From: CAZMGD01 sp964565705
Lineage (GTDB): Bacteria > Actinomycetota > Acidimicrobiia > Acidimicrobiales > Ilumatobacteraceae
Assembly (NCBI GenBank): GCA_964565705.1
Contig: CAZMGD010000034.1
Location: forward strand, 1 to 36,608
Reading direction: 5' to 3'
Length of the DNA: 36,608 bases
Made by a program: the position numbers and the translations under genes. Numbering within the stretch: the first letter of the stretch is position 1; each line of letters opens with the position of its first letter. The notes under the pieces were generated by a model. It was not told the DNA's origin and did not search any database. It saw only the letters and a program-made list of their open reading frames with translations. Below, one piece after another: positions 23,945-31,355 of this stretch.

Positions 23945-24012
23945 CGAGAAAGAAATCCGAGAAATCCTCGTCAGCGGCGTCATAGCCGCCCTGGTCGTCC
24001 GTCCAGGTAGTC

Positions 24013-24148
24013 GTCCGGCGGCCCTCCCCGCCGGACAACCACGTCGCTGTTCGCGGGAACACCGGCCCGCGAGGGCTGGTCCCCGGTGGTGCCCCACCGG
24101 GTCGGGTCGGCAGCGGCGGGGTGGACTGGCGGTAGTCCACCCCGCCGC
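24013..24148. repeat. Array of four tandem GC-rich hairpins downstream of tal
   Basis: The 240-bp gap between the LOG gene and tal holds four separate perfect stem-loops. They are 24013-24036 (9 bp, 6-nt loop), 24051-24072 (7 bp, 8-nt loop), 24082-24101 (8 bp, loop TGCC), and 24113-24148 (15 bp, loop GGCGGT). The last one begins 24 nt after the tal stop and is the best terminator candidate, though no U-tract follows. The stem sequences differ, so it is not a simple repeat array. It may be a compound terminator, an RNA-stability element or a small structured RNA. A 70-codon open frame here is not credible as a gene. Confidence 0.75.
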
Positions 24149-24171
24149 GCCACCCACGCTCGCCCGAGTCG

Positions 24172-25284
24172 TCAGGTCCTCGCCCGGAGGTGGTGGGCCT
24201 TCATGCCGAGCGCCTCGAGCAGCTCGTCGAAGCTCTTCTGGAAGCTCGACACACCTTCGGACTCGAGCGTGGCGGCGACGTCGTCCATGTCGACGCCGAC
24301 GTCGGCAAGTGCCGACCACACGGCTTCGGCTTCGTCGACGTCGGCATCCACGCGGCGGGCGAGGGTGCCGTGGTCGGCGAACGCCTCGATCGTCGCGTCG
24401 GGCAGCGTGTTGACCGTGTCCGGGCCGATCAGCTCGTCCACGTACAGCGTGTCGGGGTACGCCGGGTTCTTCGTCGAGGTCGACGCCCACAGCGGGCGCT
24501 GCACCCTGGCGCCGCGCGCCGTCAGCGCGTCCCACCGTGGGCCGCTGAAGGTCTGGGTGAACAGCTGGTACGCCAGCTTGCCCTGGGCCACGGCAGCCTT
24601 GCCGCGCAGCGCGAGCGCCTCGGGCGAACCGATCGTGTCCAGCCGCTTGTCGACCTCGGTGTCGACACGGCTGATGAAGAAGCTGGCCACGCTGGCGACC
24701 GGGGCCAGGTCGGTGCCGGGCTGCTGGGCGAGGCGCTCGAGCCCGGTGAGGTACGCGTGCATGACCTCCTGGTATCGATCGAGGCTGAAGATCAACGTGA
24801 CGTTGATGCTGCGGCCCTCGGCGATCATCTGCTCGATCGCGCCCAGGCCCTCGGCCGTGCCGGGGATCTTGACCATCAGGTTCGGGCGGTCGATGACGGT
24901 GTGCAGCTTGCGGGCGCCCGCCACGGTGCCGGCTCCGTCGTGGGCCAGGCCGGGATCGACCTCCACGCTGACGAAGCCGTCGCCCCCGTTGCTGTCCTCG
25001 TACACGGGGGCGAGCACGTCGAGCGCACCACCGATGTCCTGCAGCACCAGGGCCCAGTAGTCGTCGATGATCGGGTTGTCGTCGCTGGCCAGCCCGCCGA
25101 ACTGCTCGTCGTAGTCGGGCGACCCCTGGATCGCCTTCTGGAAGATCGTCGGGTTCGACGTCAGGCCGCGCACGCCGGCGTCGCGCAACTCGGCGAGCTT
25201 GCCCGACGTCAGGTAGCTGCGCTTGAGGTTGTCGAGCCAGGGGCTCTGGCCGAACTCCTGGTTGAGGCGGATCAGACGTTCCAT
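24172..25284 (-). CDS. tal: Transaldolase
   Basis: Transaldolase moves a dihydroxyacetone unit between sugar phosphates in the non-oxidative pentose phosphate pathway. The 370-residue protein is the longer actinobacterial type. Visible: QSPWLDNLKR, GVRGLTSNPTIFQKAI, VSVEVDPGLAHD, the Schiff-base Lys in LMVKIPGTAEGL, and INVTLIFSLDRYQEV. The ATG shares one base with the tkt stop, so it is coupled to transketolase. It ends at 24172, followed by the hairpin array. Confidence 0.96.
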   Translation of the reverse strand: MERLIRLNQEFGQSPWLDNLKRSYLTSGKLAELRDAGVRGLTSNPTIFQKAIQGSPDYDEQFGGLASDDNPIIDDYWALVLQDIGGALDVLAPVYEDSNGGDGFVSVEVDPGLAHDGAGTVAGARKLHTVIDRPNLMVKIPGTAEGLGAIEQMIAEGRSINVTLIFSLDRYQEVMHAYLTGLERLAQQPGTDLAPVASVASFFISRVDTEVDKRLDTIGSPEALALRGKAAVAQGKLAYQLFTQTFSGPRWDALTARGARVQRPLWASTSTKNPAYPDTLYVDELIGPDTVNTLPDATIEAFADHGTLARRVDADVDEAEAVWSALADVGVDMDDVAATLESEGVSSFQKSFDELLEALGMKAHHLRART

Positions 25285-27257
25285 CAGCTGCTCCTCACGA
25301 GTGCCTGGGCTTGTTCCACGATGTGGTCGACGTTGATGCCGAGCCGGTCGAGGGCGACCGAGCCGGGGGCGCTGGCGCCGAAGCGATCGATCCCGATCGA
25401 GGCGTCGGCCCAGCGGGCCCAGCCGAACGTCGCCGCGGCCTCCACCGACAGCACCGCGGCGCCCGCGGGCAGGACCGAGTCCTGGAACTCGTCGGACTGT
25501 GCCTCGAAGCGATCCCAGGACGGCATGGAGACCACCCGGGCCGCGATCCCGTCGGCGCCGAGCCGCTCGGCGGCGGTGATGCACGCAGCGACCTCCGTGC
25601 CGGTGCCGAGCAGGATCACGTCCGGCGGGCCGTCCGTGTCGCGCACGATCGCCGCCCCCGTGGCGACCGCCGACCCGTCGGTGACGACCGGGGTGGCCTG
25701 GCGGGAGAGCACGAACGCCGTCGGACCGTCGTGGTCGACCGCTGCCCGGAGGGCGGCCACGGTCTCATTCGCGTCCGCGGGGCGGATCACCTGCAGGAAC
25801 GGCACGGCGCGCAGGCCGGCGAGCTGCTCGACCGGCTGGTGCGTCGGGCCGTCCTCACCCACGCCGACCGAATCGTGCGTGAACACGAAGAGCACCTTGG
25901 CCTTGCTCAGCGCGGCCAGCCGGACCGGCGGGCGCATGTAGTCGTAGAACACGAAGAACGTCCCGCCCGCGGGCAGGACGCCGCCGTGGCGGGCCATGCC
26001 GACCATCGCCGAGCCCATGCCGTGCTCGCGCACGCCGTAGTGCAGCTGGCGGCCGCCGGGATCGGTGCGCGACAGGATGCTCTGCCCGGCGAGCTTCGTA
26101 CCGGTGTTGCCGGTCAGGTCGGCGGCGCCGGCGAGCAGTCCGGGGAGGCCGGGCAACGCGGCGTCGAAGGCCTGCTGGATCGCCTGGCGGGTGGCGAGGC
26201 TCGTGCCAGCCTCGAACACCGGCAGATCGGCGTCCCAGCCGTCCACCCCACCGCCGGCCCACGCCGCCTGCCAGGTGGCGGCGAACGCGGCATCCTCGGC
26301 GCGAGCGTCGAAGCGAGCCTGCCAGGAGCCGTGCGCGTCTGCAGCGCGCTCGGCGGCGAGCTTGCGGACCGGTTCGGTGACCTCGTCAGGCGCCCAGAAC
26401 GGCTCGTCCGGGATGCCCATGACCGCCTTGGTGCGGCTCACGTCGTCGGCCGTGAACGGGTTGCCGTGCGCCTCGTGCTTGTCGATCCAGTCGGGGGAGG
26501 GGTAGGCGATGTGCGAGCGCAGGATCAACAGGCTCGGCCGGTCGGTCTGCTGCTTCGAGCGCAACAGGGCGGCCGCGAGCTCGTCGAGATCCTCGCCGGC
26601 CTGACCGAGGTGTTGGACGTGCCAGCCGTAGGCCTCGAACCGCAGCGCCACGTCGTCGCTGTAGGTGAGGTTGGTGTCGCCGTCGATCGTGATGTGATTG
26701 TCGTCGTAGACGACCGTGAGGTTGCCGAGCCCGAGGTGGCCGGCGAGCGACGCCGCCTCGTGACTGACGCCTTCCATGAAGCAACCGTCACCAGCGATCA
26801 CCCACGTGTGGTGGGACTGCAGGTCATCACCGAAGCGGGCACGCAGGAAGCGTTCCGCGATCGCCATGCCGACGGCGTTGGCGAACCCCTGCCCGAGCGG
26901 CCCGGTGGTGACCTCGACGCCCGGCGTGTGGCGCGCCTCGGGGTGGCCCGGGGTCGCCGACTCCCACTGACGGAAGGCCCTGATGTCGTCGAGCGACAGG
27001 TCGTAGCCGTTCAGGAACAGCAGCGCATACTGCAGGATCGATGCGTGCCCGTTGGAGAGCACGAACCGGTCGCGGTCTGGCCACTCGGGGTCGGCTGGAT
27101 CATGGGCCATCACCCGGCTGTACAGCACGTGCCCCAGCGGGGCGAGCGCCATCGCCGTGCCCTGGTGCCCGCTCTTGGCCGCGAGTGGCGCGTCCATCGC
27201 CAGCCCCCGGATCAGGTTGATGGCAGCAAGGTCCTGTTCCGGCGTCAATCCACTCAC
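25284..27257 (-). CDS. tkt: Transketolase
   Basis: This thiamine-diphosphate enzyme of the non-oxidative pentose phosphate pathway has 657 residues, normal length. The TPP/Mg motif is GDGCFMEGVSHEAASLAGHLGLGNLTVVYDDN. The N-terminus SGHQGTAMALAPLGHVLYSRVM, GPLGQGFANAVGMAIAE, the central pyrimidine-binding domain (LHYGVREHGMGSAMVGMARHGG; HDSVGVGEDGPTHQPVEQLAGLRA) and a C-terminal domain are all present. The start is GTG 27257 with a TAACGT box 7 nt upstream and no ribosome site. tal follows directly, so both enzymes are made from one transcript. Confidence 0.97.
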   Translation of the reverse strand: MSGLTPEQDLAAINLIRGLAMDAPLAAKSGHQGTAMALAPLGHVLYSRVMAHDPADPEWPDRDRFVLSNGHASILQYALLFLNGYDLSLDDIRAFRQWESATPGHPEARHTPGVEVTTGPLGQGFANAVGMAIAERFLRARFGDDLQSHHTWVIAGDGCFMEGVSHEAASLAGHLGLGNLTVVYDDNHITIDGDTNLTYSDDVALRFEAYGWHVQHLGQAGEDLDELAAALLRSKQQTDRPSLLILRSHIAYPSPDWIDKHEAHGNPFTADDVSRTKAVMGIPDEPFWAPDEVTEPVRKLAAERAADAHGSWQARFDARAEDAAFAATWQAAWAGGGVDGWDADLPVFEAGTSLATRQAIQQAFDAALPGLPGLLAGAADLTGNTGTKLAGQSILSRTDPGGRQLHYGVREHGMGSAMVGMARHGGVLPAGGTFFVFYDYMRPPVRLAALSKAKVLFVFTHDSVGVGEDGPTHQPVEQLAGLRAVPFLQVIRPADANETVAALRAAVDHDGPTAFVLSRQATPVVTDGSAVATGAAIVRDTDGPPDVILLGTGTEVAACITAAERLGADGIAARVVSMPSWDRFEAQSDEFQDSVLPAGAAVLSVEAAATFGWARWADASIGIDRFGASAPGSVALDRLGINVDHIVEQAQALVRSS

Positions 27258-27264
27258 GCCCCGG

Positions 27265-27270
27265 ACGTTA
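27265..27270 (-). promoter_or_regulatory. Leaderless-type -10 box of the tkt-tal operon
   Basis: On the minus strand TAACGT ends 7 nt before GTG 27257, inside the 30-bp gap after the preceding gene. Confidence 0.5.
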
Positions 27271-27287
27271 CCGCCCGTGTCAGATGG

Positions 27288-27704
27288 CTACGCGAGCGTC
27301 GGGAGCAGACTGAACGGCACGACGTGCCAGTCGCCGCGGTCGATGCGGCAGTGGGCGAAGATCTGTCCGTAGTCGGCGAACTCGAGCTCACCACGCACCA
27401 GCCGGTACGTGAACTTCCCGGGCTCGACCGTGAACGGGCTGACGTTGCGCGCCACCTGCTCGGGGTCGTCCGGTTCGCCGGTGGGCGCGTCGAGCGTGCG
27501 GCGGAACACGACCTCGAACACGCCCGAGCCGCTGCCGTCGGGTGGGCAGTAGATGATGGCCACGAGGTGCGGGGCGATCGTGACCGGCGGCGGCTCGGGC
27601 GCGACCATCGAGAACATCGCCCCGGTGAGGTCGATGCGCGTCGAGGGACCCGCGGCCTCGCGCAGTTGGAAGTTCTCGACGAACAGGGCGGCGACGAGGT
27701 GCAC
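27288..27704 (-). CDS. Hypothetical protein (DUF6941-like)
   Basis: This 138-residue protein begins MHLVAALFVENFQLREAAGPSTRIDLTGAMFSMVAPEPPPVTIAPHLVAIIYCPPDGSGSGVFEVVFRR. That pattern recalls a small beta-sandwich family annotated DUF6941, in which an N-terminal strand and a G.F.. turn repeat. The assignment is tentative. There is no signal peptide or membrane helix. GTG 27704 lies 6 bp after the desaturase stop, so it is probably the second gene of the desaturase transcript. Confidence 0.7.
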   Translation of the reverse strand: MHLVAALFVENFQLREAAGPSTRIDLTGAMFSMVAPEPPPVTIAPHLVAIIYCPPDGSGSGVFEVVFRRTLDAPTGEPDDPEQVARNVSPFTVEPGKFTYRLVRGELEFADYGQIFAHCRIDRGDWHVVPFSLLPTLA

Positions 27705-27710
27705 GCGCGC

Positions 27711-28466
27711 TCAGCTACCGGTCGTGACGGGCACGCGCTCGTGGGCGAGGCGCAGCTCGCTCAGGCGCACCCTGGCGAGGCGCATCCAGGTGAGGACCCG
27801 GATCACGTACCAGCCGAAGTCGACCTCGTACCAGCGGTGGGCGAGCTTGGCCGAGGTGGGCGCGGCGTGGTGGTTGTTGTGCAGCCCCTCGCCAGCGGTC
27901 AAGAACGCGAGCCACTGCAGGTTGCCGGCGCCGTTCGGGTACGGCCGCCGGCCGAAGTGGTGGCCGATCGCGTTCACCGCGGCCGATCCGCCCAGGTAGA
28001 GGTTGACGTGCACGAACGCAGCGAGCAGACCCGCCGCAGGACCGAACGTCAGGACCAGGATCCCGATGCCGATCCCCAAGCCGAGCAGGGCGTGGTCGAA
28101 GAGCACGCGGTCCCAGCGGTCGGCCGGGAGATCCTTCGCGTACTTCGCGATCGTTTCGGGGTTGGCCGCCTCGCGGCGGTACAGGCCGACGTTGTGGAGC
28201 TGCACGTTCCACCAGCCGAGCAGCACCGGCGAGTGGGGATCACCCTCGACATCGGTGAACGCGTGGTGCTTGCGATGAACCGCCACCCACTGGCGAGGGC
28301 GGATGCCCGTCGTGATCCAGGTCAGGATCCGGAACGCGAACCGGACCGGCGCCGAGAGGGTGAGCGCTCGGTGCGAGAGCGCACGATGGAGGTACACGGT
28401 GGTGGCCACGTTGGCGACCAACGAGACGACCACACCGGCAGCGAGGCCGGTCAAGAGGGTGTGCAT
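27711..28466 (-). CDS. Membrane fatty-acid desaturase (delta-9-type, three His boxes)
   Basis: This di-iron membrane desaturase introduces a double bond in acyl chains. The 251-residue protein carries all three histidine boxes: HRALSH (H27-H32), HRKHH (H64-H68) and HNNHH (H196-H200). It has hydrophobic helices around residues 5-25, 40-57, 125-165 and 180-192. WVAVHRKHHAFTDVEGDPHSP and GEGLHNNHHAAPTSAKLAHRWYEVDFGW are typical of acyl-CoA/acyl-lipid delta-9 desaturases. It is somewhat shorter than many family members (about 300). It is divergent from a TetR regulator, with a perfect palindrome in the shared promoter, so it is very probably repressor-controlled in response to a fatty-acid signal. 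Electron donor unknown; a ferredoxin is plausible. Confidence 0.93.
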   Translation of the reverse strand: MHTLLTGLAAGVVVSLVANVATTVYLHRALSHRALTLSAPVRFAFRILTWITTGIRPRQWVAVHRKHHAFTDVEGDPHSPVLLGWWNVQLHNVGLYRREAANPETIAKYAKDLPADRWDRVLFDHALLGLGIGIGILVLTFGPAAGLLAAFVHVNLYLGGSAAVNAIGHHFGRRPYPNGAGNLQWLAFLTAGEGLHNNHHAAPTSAKLAHRWYEVDFGWYVIRVLTWMRLARVRLSELRLAHERVPVTTGS

Positions 28467-28472
28467 GACGTG

Positions 28473-28478
28473 ACGATA
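28473..28478 (-). promoter_or_regulatory. Leaderless-type -10 box of the desaturase gene
   Basis: On the minus strand TATCGT ends 6 nt before ATG 28466. Its -35 position falls within the palindromic operator. Confidence 0.5.
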
Positions 28479-28484
28479 TCACTG

Positions 28485-28504
28485 CCTACCTACCGGTAGG
28501 TAGG
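28485..28504. promoter_or_regulatory. Perfect 20-bp palindromic operator in the desaturase/tetR divergent promoter
   Basis: CCTACCTACCGGTAGGTAGG is exactly self-complementary and sits in the 62-bp gap between the divergent starts. It covers the expected -35 regions of both promoters. This is the usual layout for a TetR repressor controlling itself and its divergent neighbour. Confidence 0.85.
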
Positions 28505-28516
28505 GCGCAGACCCGG

Positions 28517-28522
28517 TAGGGT
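28517..28522 (+). promoter_or_regulatory. Leaderless-type -10 box of the tetR gene
   Basis: TAGGGT ends 6 nt before GTG 28529, the basis for choosing that start over GTG 28523, which abuts the box. Confidence 0.5.
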
Positions 28523-28528
28523 GTGACC

Positions 28529-29170
28529 GTGGCCGCAGTGACTGAGCAGCTGGCGGTCGACCCCCCCTCGACGCGCGAGCAGATCCTCACCGAGGCGCTG
28601 CACCGCTTCGCCGAGAACGGGTACGACGGCACCTCCCTGGCAGACATCGCCGGAGCTGTCGGCATCCGCCGGCCGAGCCTGCTGCACCACTTCCACTCGA
28701 AAGACGCCCTGTACGAAGAGGTGTTCGAGCGCCTGCTCGAGGACTGGTTCAACCGCCTGATCGACGCGATCGGCGTCGCCGCCCGCGGCTGGCCGAAGGT
28801 CGAGCTGGTGCTGCGTGCCGGGTTCGACTTCTTCGCCGAGAACCCCGACTACGTCCGGCTGGTCCGACGTGAGGCGCTCGACGGCGGTGTGCACCTCGGT
28901 CTCGATCTCGCCGCGGTGGTGCGGCCGATCTTCGACGAGGCCGCCGTGTACCTGCGCAGCGAGATGGAGGCTGGCCGCTTCCGTCCCCACGACCCGGAGC
29001 AGCTGCTGCTCAGCGGCTACGGCGCGTTGCTGTCGTACTTCTCCGACGCCCCCTTCATCGAGGGCTTGATCGACGCCGACCCGCTGGCTCCGGATCAGCT
29101 CGCCCGCCGCCGGGACCATGTCGTGGGCCTGTTCCAGGCAGCCCTCGTGCCCCTGACCGATCGCACCTGA
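28529..29170 (+). CDS. TetR-family transcriptional regulator
   Basis: The protein has 213 residues from GTG 28529; GTG 28523 would add two. The N-terminal helix-turn-helix is clear: TREQILTEALHRFAENGYDGTSLADIAGAVGIRRPSLLHHFHSKDALYEEVF. The C-terminal ligand domain has a segment FDFFAENPDYVRLVRREALDGG often found in TetR regulators of lipid metabolism. It is divergent from the desaturase gene across a perfect 20-bp palindrome, so it most likely represses that gene and itself, with an acyl-CoA or fatty acid as effector. This parallels DesT-type control but is not shown to be the same protein. Confidence 0.92.
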   Translation: MAAVTEQLAVDPPSTREQILTEALHRFAENGYDGTSLADIAGAVGIRRPSLLHHFHSKDALYEEVFERLLEDWFNRLIDAIGVAARGWPKVELVLRAGFDFFAENPDYVRLVRREALDGGVHLGLDLAAVVRPIFDEAAVYLRSEMEAGRFRPHDPEQLLLSGYGALLSYFSDAPFIEGLIDADPLAPDQLARRRDHVVGLFQAALVPLTDRT

Positions 29171-29191
29171 CGACGCTGGGCTGAGCTCGTC

Positions 29192-29197
29192 TAGGTT
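29192..29197 (+). promoter_or_regulatory. Leaderless-type -10 box of the acyl-CoA synthetase gene
   Basis: TAGGTT ends 7 nt before ATG 29205. A TTG start at 29196 would lie inside the box and is rejected. Confidence 0.55.
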
Positions 29198-29204
29198 GGC
29201 CGAG

Positions 29205-31355
29205 ATGCCCACGCTGTCGGAGTCGGAGTCGAAGTCGCTGCTCGCGACGTACGGGGTGCCGATCGCCGACGAGCGCTCCGCGGCGGACCCGGCGGCGGCG
29301 GCGAGCGCGGCGAGCGAGCTGGGCTTCCCCGTCGCGTTGAAGGCGAACGGCGAGCGCATCGCCCACAAGACCGAGCGCGGGCTGGTGCGCCTCGGACTCA
29401 CCGACGTCGCGGCGGTGGAGCGGGCGGCCAGCGACCTGTTGGCCGCGATCACACTCGACGACGGTGCGGTCGACCTGCTGGTGGCGCCGATGATCGCCGG
29501 CAACCGCGAGCTGATCGTCGGCCTCGTGCGCGACCCGCAGTTCGGGCCGACCGTGATGCTCGGCGTCGGCGGCATCCTCGCCGAGGCGGTGCGCGACGTC
29601 GTGTTCCGCCCGGCCCCGCTGACGACCGTCGACGCCGAGGAGATGATCAGCGGGCTGCGCACGCAGCGGCTGCTCGGCGCGTTTCGCGGCAGCGCGCCAG
29701 TCGACCGTGCGGAGCTCGTCGAACTGCTCGTCGGTCTCGGCCGGCTCGCTGGCGAGCGGCCCGACGTCGCCAGCGTCGATGTCAACCCGGTCATCGTCGG
29801 TGCCGACGGATCCCTCGTGGCCGTCGACGCGCTCGTCGAGCTCGGCGATGTCGACGCCTCGACCGCGGCGGAGTGCCGGCCCGTGCTCTCACCGGCGCAG
29901 TTCAGCGCGCTGTTCGAGCCGCGCGGGGTGGTGATCGCCGGTGCGTCCACCCATCCCGGCAAGTTCGGCTTCGTCGCCACCCACAACGTGCTCGCCGCCG
30001 GCTACGGCGGGCGGGTGTTCGGCACCAACCTGGAGGGCGAGCAGGTGCTCGGCGTACAGACGGTGCGGTCGATCGACGACGTGCCGGCCGGCGAAGCCGA
30101 CCTCGTGTTCGTCTGCACGCCGGCGAAGGCGAACCTCGAGGTGCTGGAGGCCTGCGCGCGCCGGGGCATCGGCGCCGCGTTCGTGACGTCGGCCGGCTAC
30201 GGCGAGGCGGGCGAGCCGGGCCGCGCCGCGGAGGCGGAGCTGGTGGCGGCCGCCGACCGCCTCGGGATCGCGCTCGCCGGGCCGAACGGTCAGGGTCTGG
30301 TCAGCACGCCGGTGCGCCTGTGCGCGCAGATCGTTGCCCCGTATCCGCCGGCCGGCCGGATCGGCGTGGCGAGCCAGAGCGGGAACTTCGTCTCCAGCTT
30401 CATGAACTACGCGACAGCGACGGGCGTCGGGATCAGCCGGGCGGTCTCGGCGGGCAACGCGGCGGCGATCGGCGTTGCCGACTACCTCAGCTTCTACGCC
30501 GACGATCCGGCCACCGCGGTGGGTCTCGCCTACGTCGAGAGCATCGTGGACGGACGCACGTTTCTCGCCCGGATGCGCGATGTCGCCGCCCGCAAGCCCG
30601 TCGTGCTCGTCAAGGGCGGCGCCACCGAGGGCGGGGCGCGGGCAGCGGCCAGCCACACGGGCGCGCTGGCGGCCGACGACGCCGTGTTCGACGGCGCCTG
30701 CCGGTCGGCGGGCGTCACTCGGGCGGCGACGGTCGAGGAAGCGTTCGAGGCAGCGGCGACGTTCGCCACCCAGCCGCTGCCTGCGGGGCCGAACGTGGTG
30801 GTGCTGACCACGGCCGGCGGCTGGGGGGTCGTCACGGCGGACGCGATCACCGCCGACGCCGACCTCGTGCTGCTCGACCTCCCCGACGATCTCCGGGCGT
30901 CGATCGACGAGCTGCTGCCGCCGCGGTGGAGCCGCAGCAACCCGGTGGACTGCGCGGGCGGCGAGACGCGCGACACGATCCCTGCCGTGATGGGCCTGAT
31001 CGCCGAGCATCCCGAGGTGCACGCCGTCGTGTACCTCGGACTGGGGATCCAATCGAACCAGGCACGGCTGATGCGCGCCGGTCGCTTCTACCCCGACCAC
31101 GGGCTCGAGCGGATCGTCGCCTACCACGAGCGTCAAGACGCGCGCTTCGCCGAGGCCGCCGACGAGCTGTCCCGTGTCACGGGCAAGCCGATCCTGACCG
31201 CCACGGAGCTGGCCGTCGCCGACCCGGCCAACGCCGGCCCGGCCACCGTGCGGGCCACGGGCAGGCTGTGCTACTCGTCGGCCAACCGCGCCGTGACCGC
31301 CCTCGGCCACCTCTACCGGTACGCCGCGCACCGGCACCGGCGCGGCCTCGGATGA
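29205..31355 (+). CDS. NDP-forming acyl-CoA synthetase (acetate--CoA ligase family), beta-alpha fusion
   Basis: This 716-residue enzyme of the ADP-forming acyl-CoA synthetase superfamily makes or uses acyl-CoA with ATP/ADP. Domain order: an N-terminal ATP-grasp domain (about 1-215; TYGVPIADE, GFPVALKANGERIAHKTERGLVRLGL, VMLGVGGILAE, DVNPVIV), then a CoA-binding Rossmann domain (FEPRGVVIAGASTHPGKFG, from about 228), then the succinyl-CoA-ligase-like region (GRIGVASQSGNF, AASHTGALAADDAVFDGA). This is beta before alpha, the reverse of the common alpha-beta fusion. There is no GNAT acetyltransferase domain. The acyl substrate is unknown. The stop overlaps the dacB start by 4 bp. Confidence 0.88.
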   Translation: MPTLSESESKSLLATYGVPIADERSAADPAAAASAASELGFPVALKANGERIAHKTERGLVRLGLTDVAAVERAASDLLAAITLDDGAVDLLVAPMIAGNRELIVGLVRDPQFGPTVMLGVGGILAEAVRDVVFRPAPLTTVDAEEMISGLRTQRLLGAFRGSAPVDRAELVELLVGLGRLAGERPDVASVDVNPVIVGADGSLVAVDALVELGDVDASTAAECRPVLSPAQFSALFEPRGVVIAGASTHPGKFGFVATHNVLAAGYGGRVFGTNLEGEQVLGVQTVRSIDDVPAGEADLVFVCTPAKANLEVLEACARRGIGAAFVTSAGYGEAGEPGRAAEAELVAAADRLGIALAGPNGQGLVSTPVRLCAQIVAPYPPAGRIGVASQSGNFVSSFMNYATATGVGISRAVSAGNAAAIGVADYLSFYADDPATAVGLAYVESIVDGRTFLARMRDVAARKPVVLVKGGATEGGARAAASHTGALAADDAVFDGACRSAGVTRAATVEEAFEAAATFATQPLPAGPNVVVLTTAGGWGVVTADAITADADLVLLDLPDDLRASIDELLPPRWSRSNPVDCAGGETRDTIPAVMGLIAEHPEVHAVVYLGLGIQSNQARLMRAGRFYPDHGLERIVAYHERQDARFAEAADELSRVTGKPILTATELAVADPANAGPATVRATGRLCYSSANRAVTALGHLYRYAAHRHRRGLG

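Noticed and set aside
23928..24140. 70-codon minus-strand frame between tal and the LOG gene, ending in a GTGA-type overlap
   Set aside because: It runs through four perfect hairpins and through the LOG promoter, and the protein is Pro/Thr/Gly-rich without pattern. Non-coding structure explains the region better.
25311..28499. 1062-codon plus-strand open frame opposite tkt and the desaturase
   Set aside because: It is antisense to clearly conserved genes and has no domain; high GC removes stop codons in this frame.
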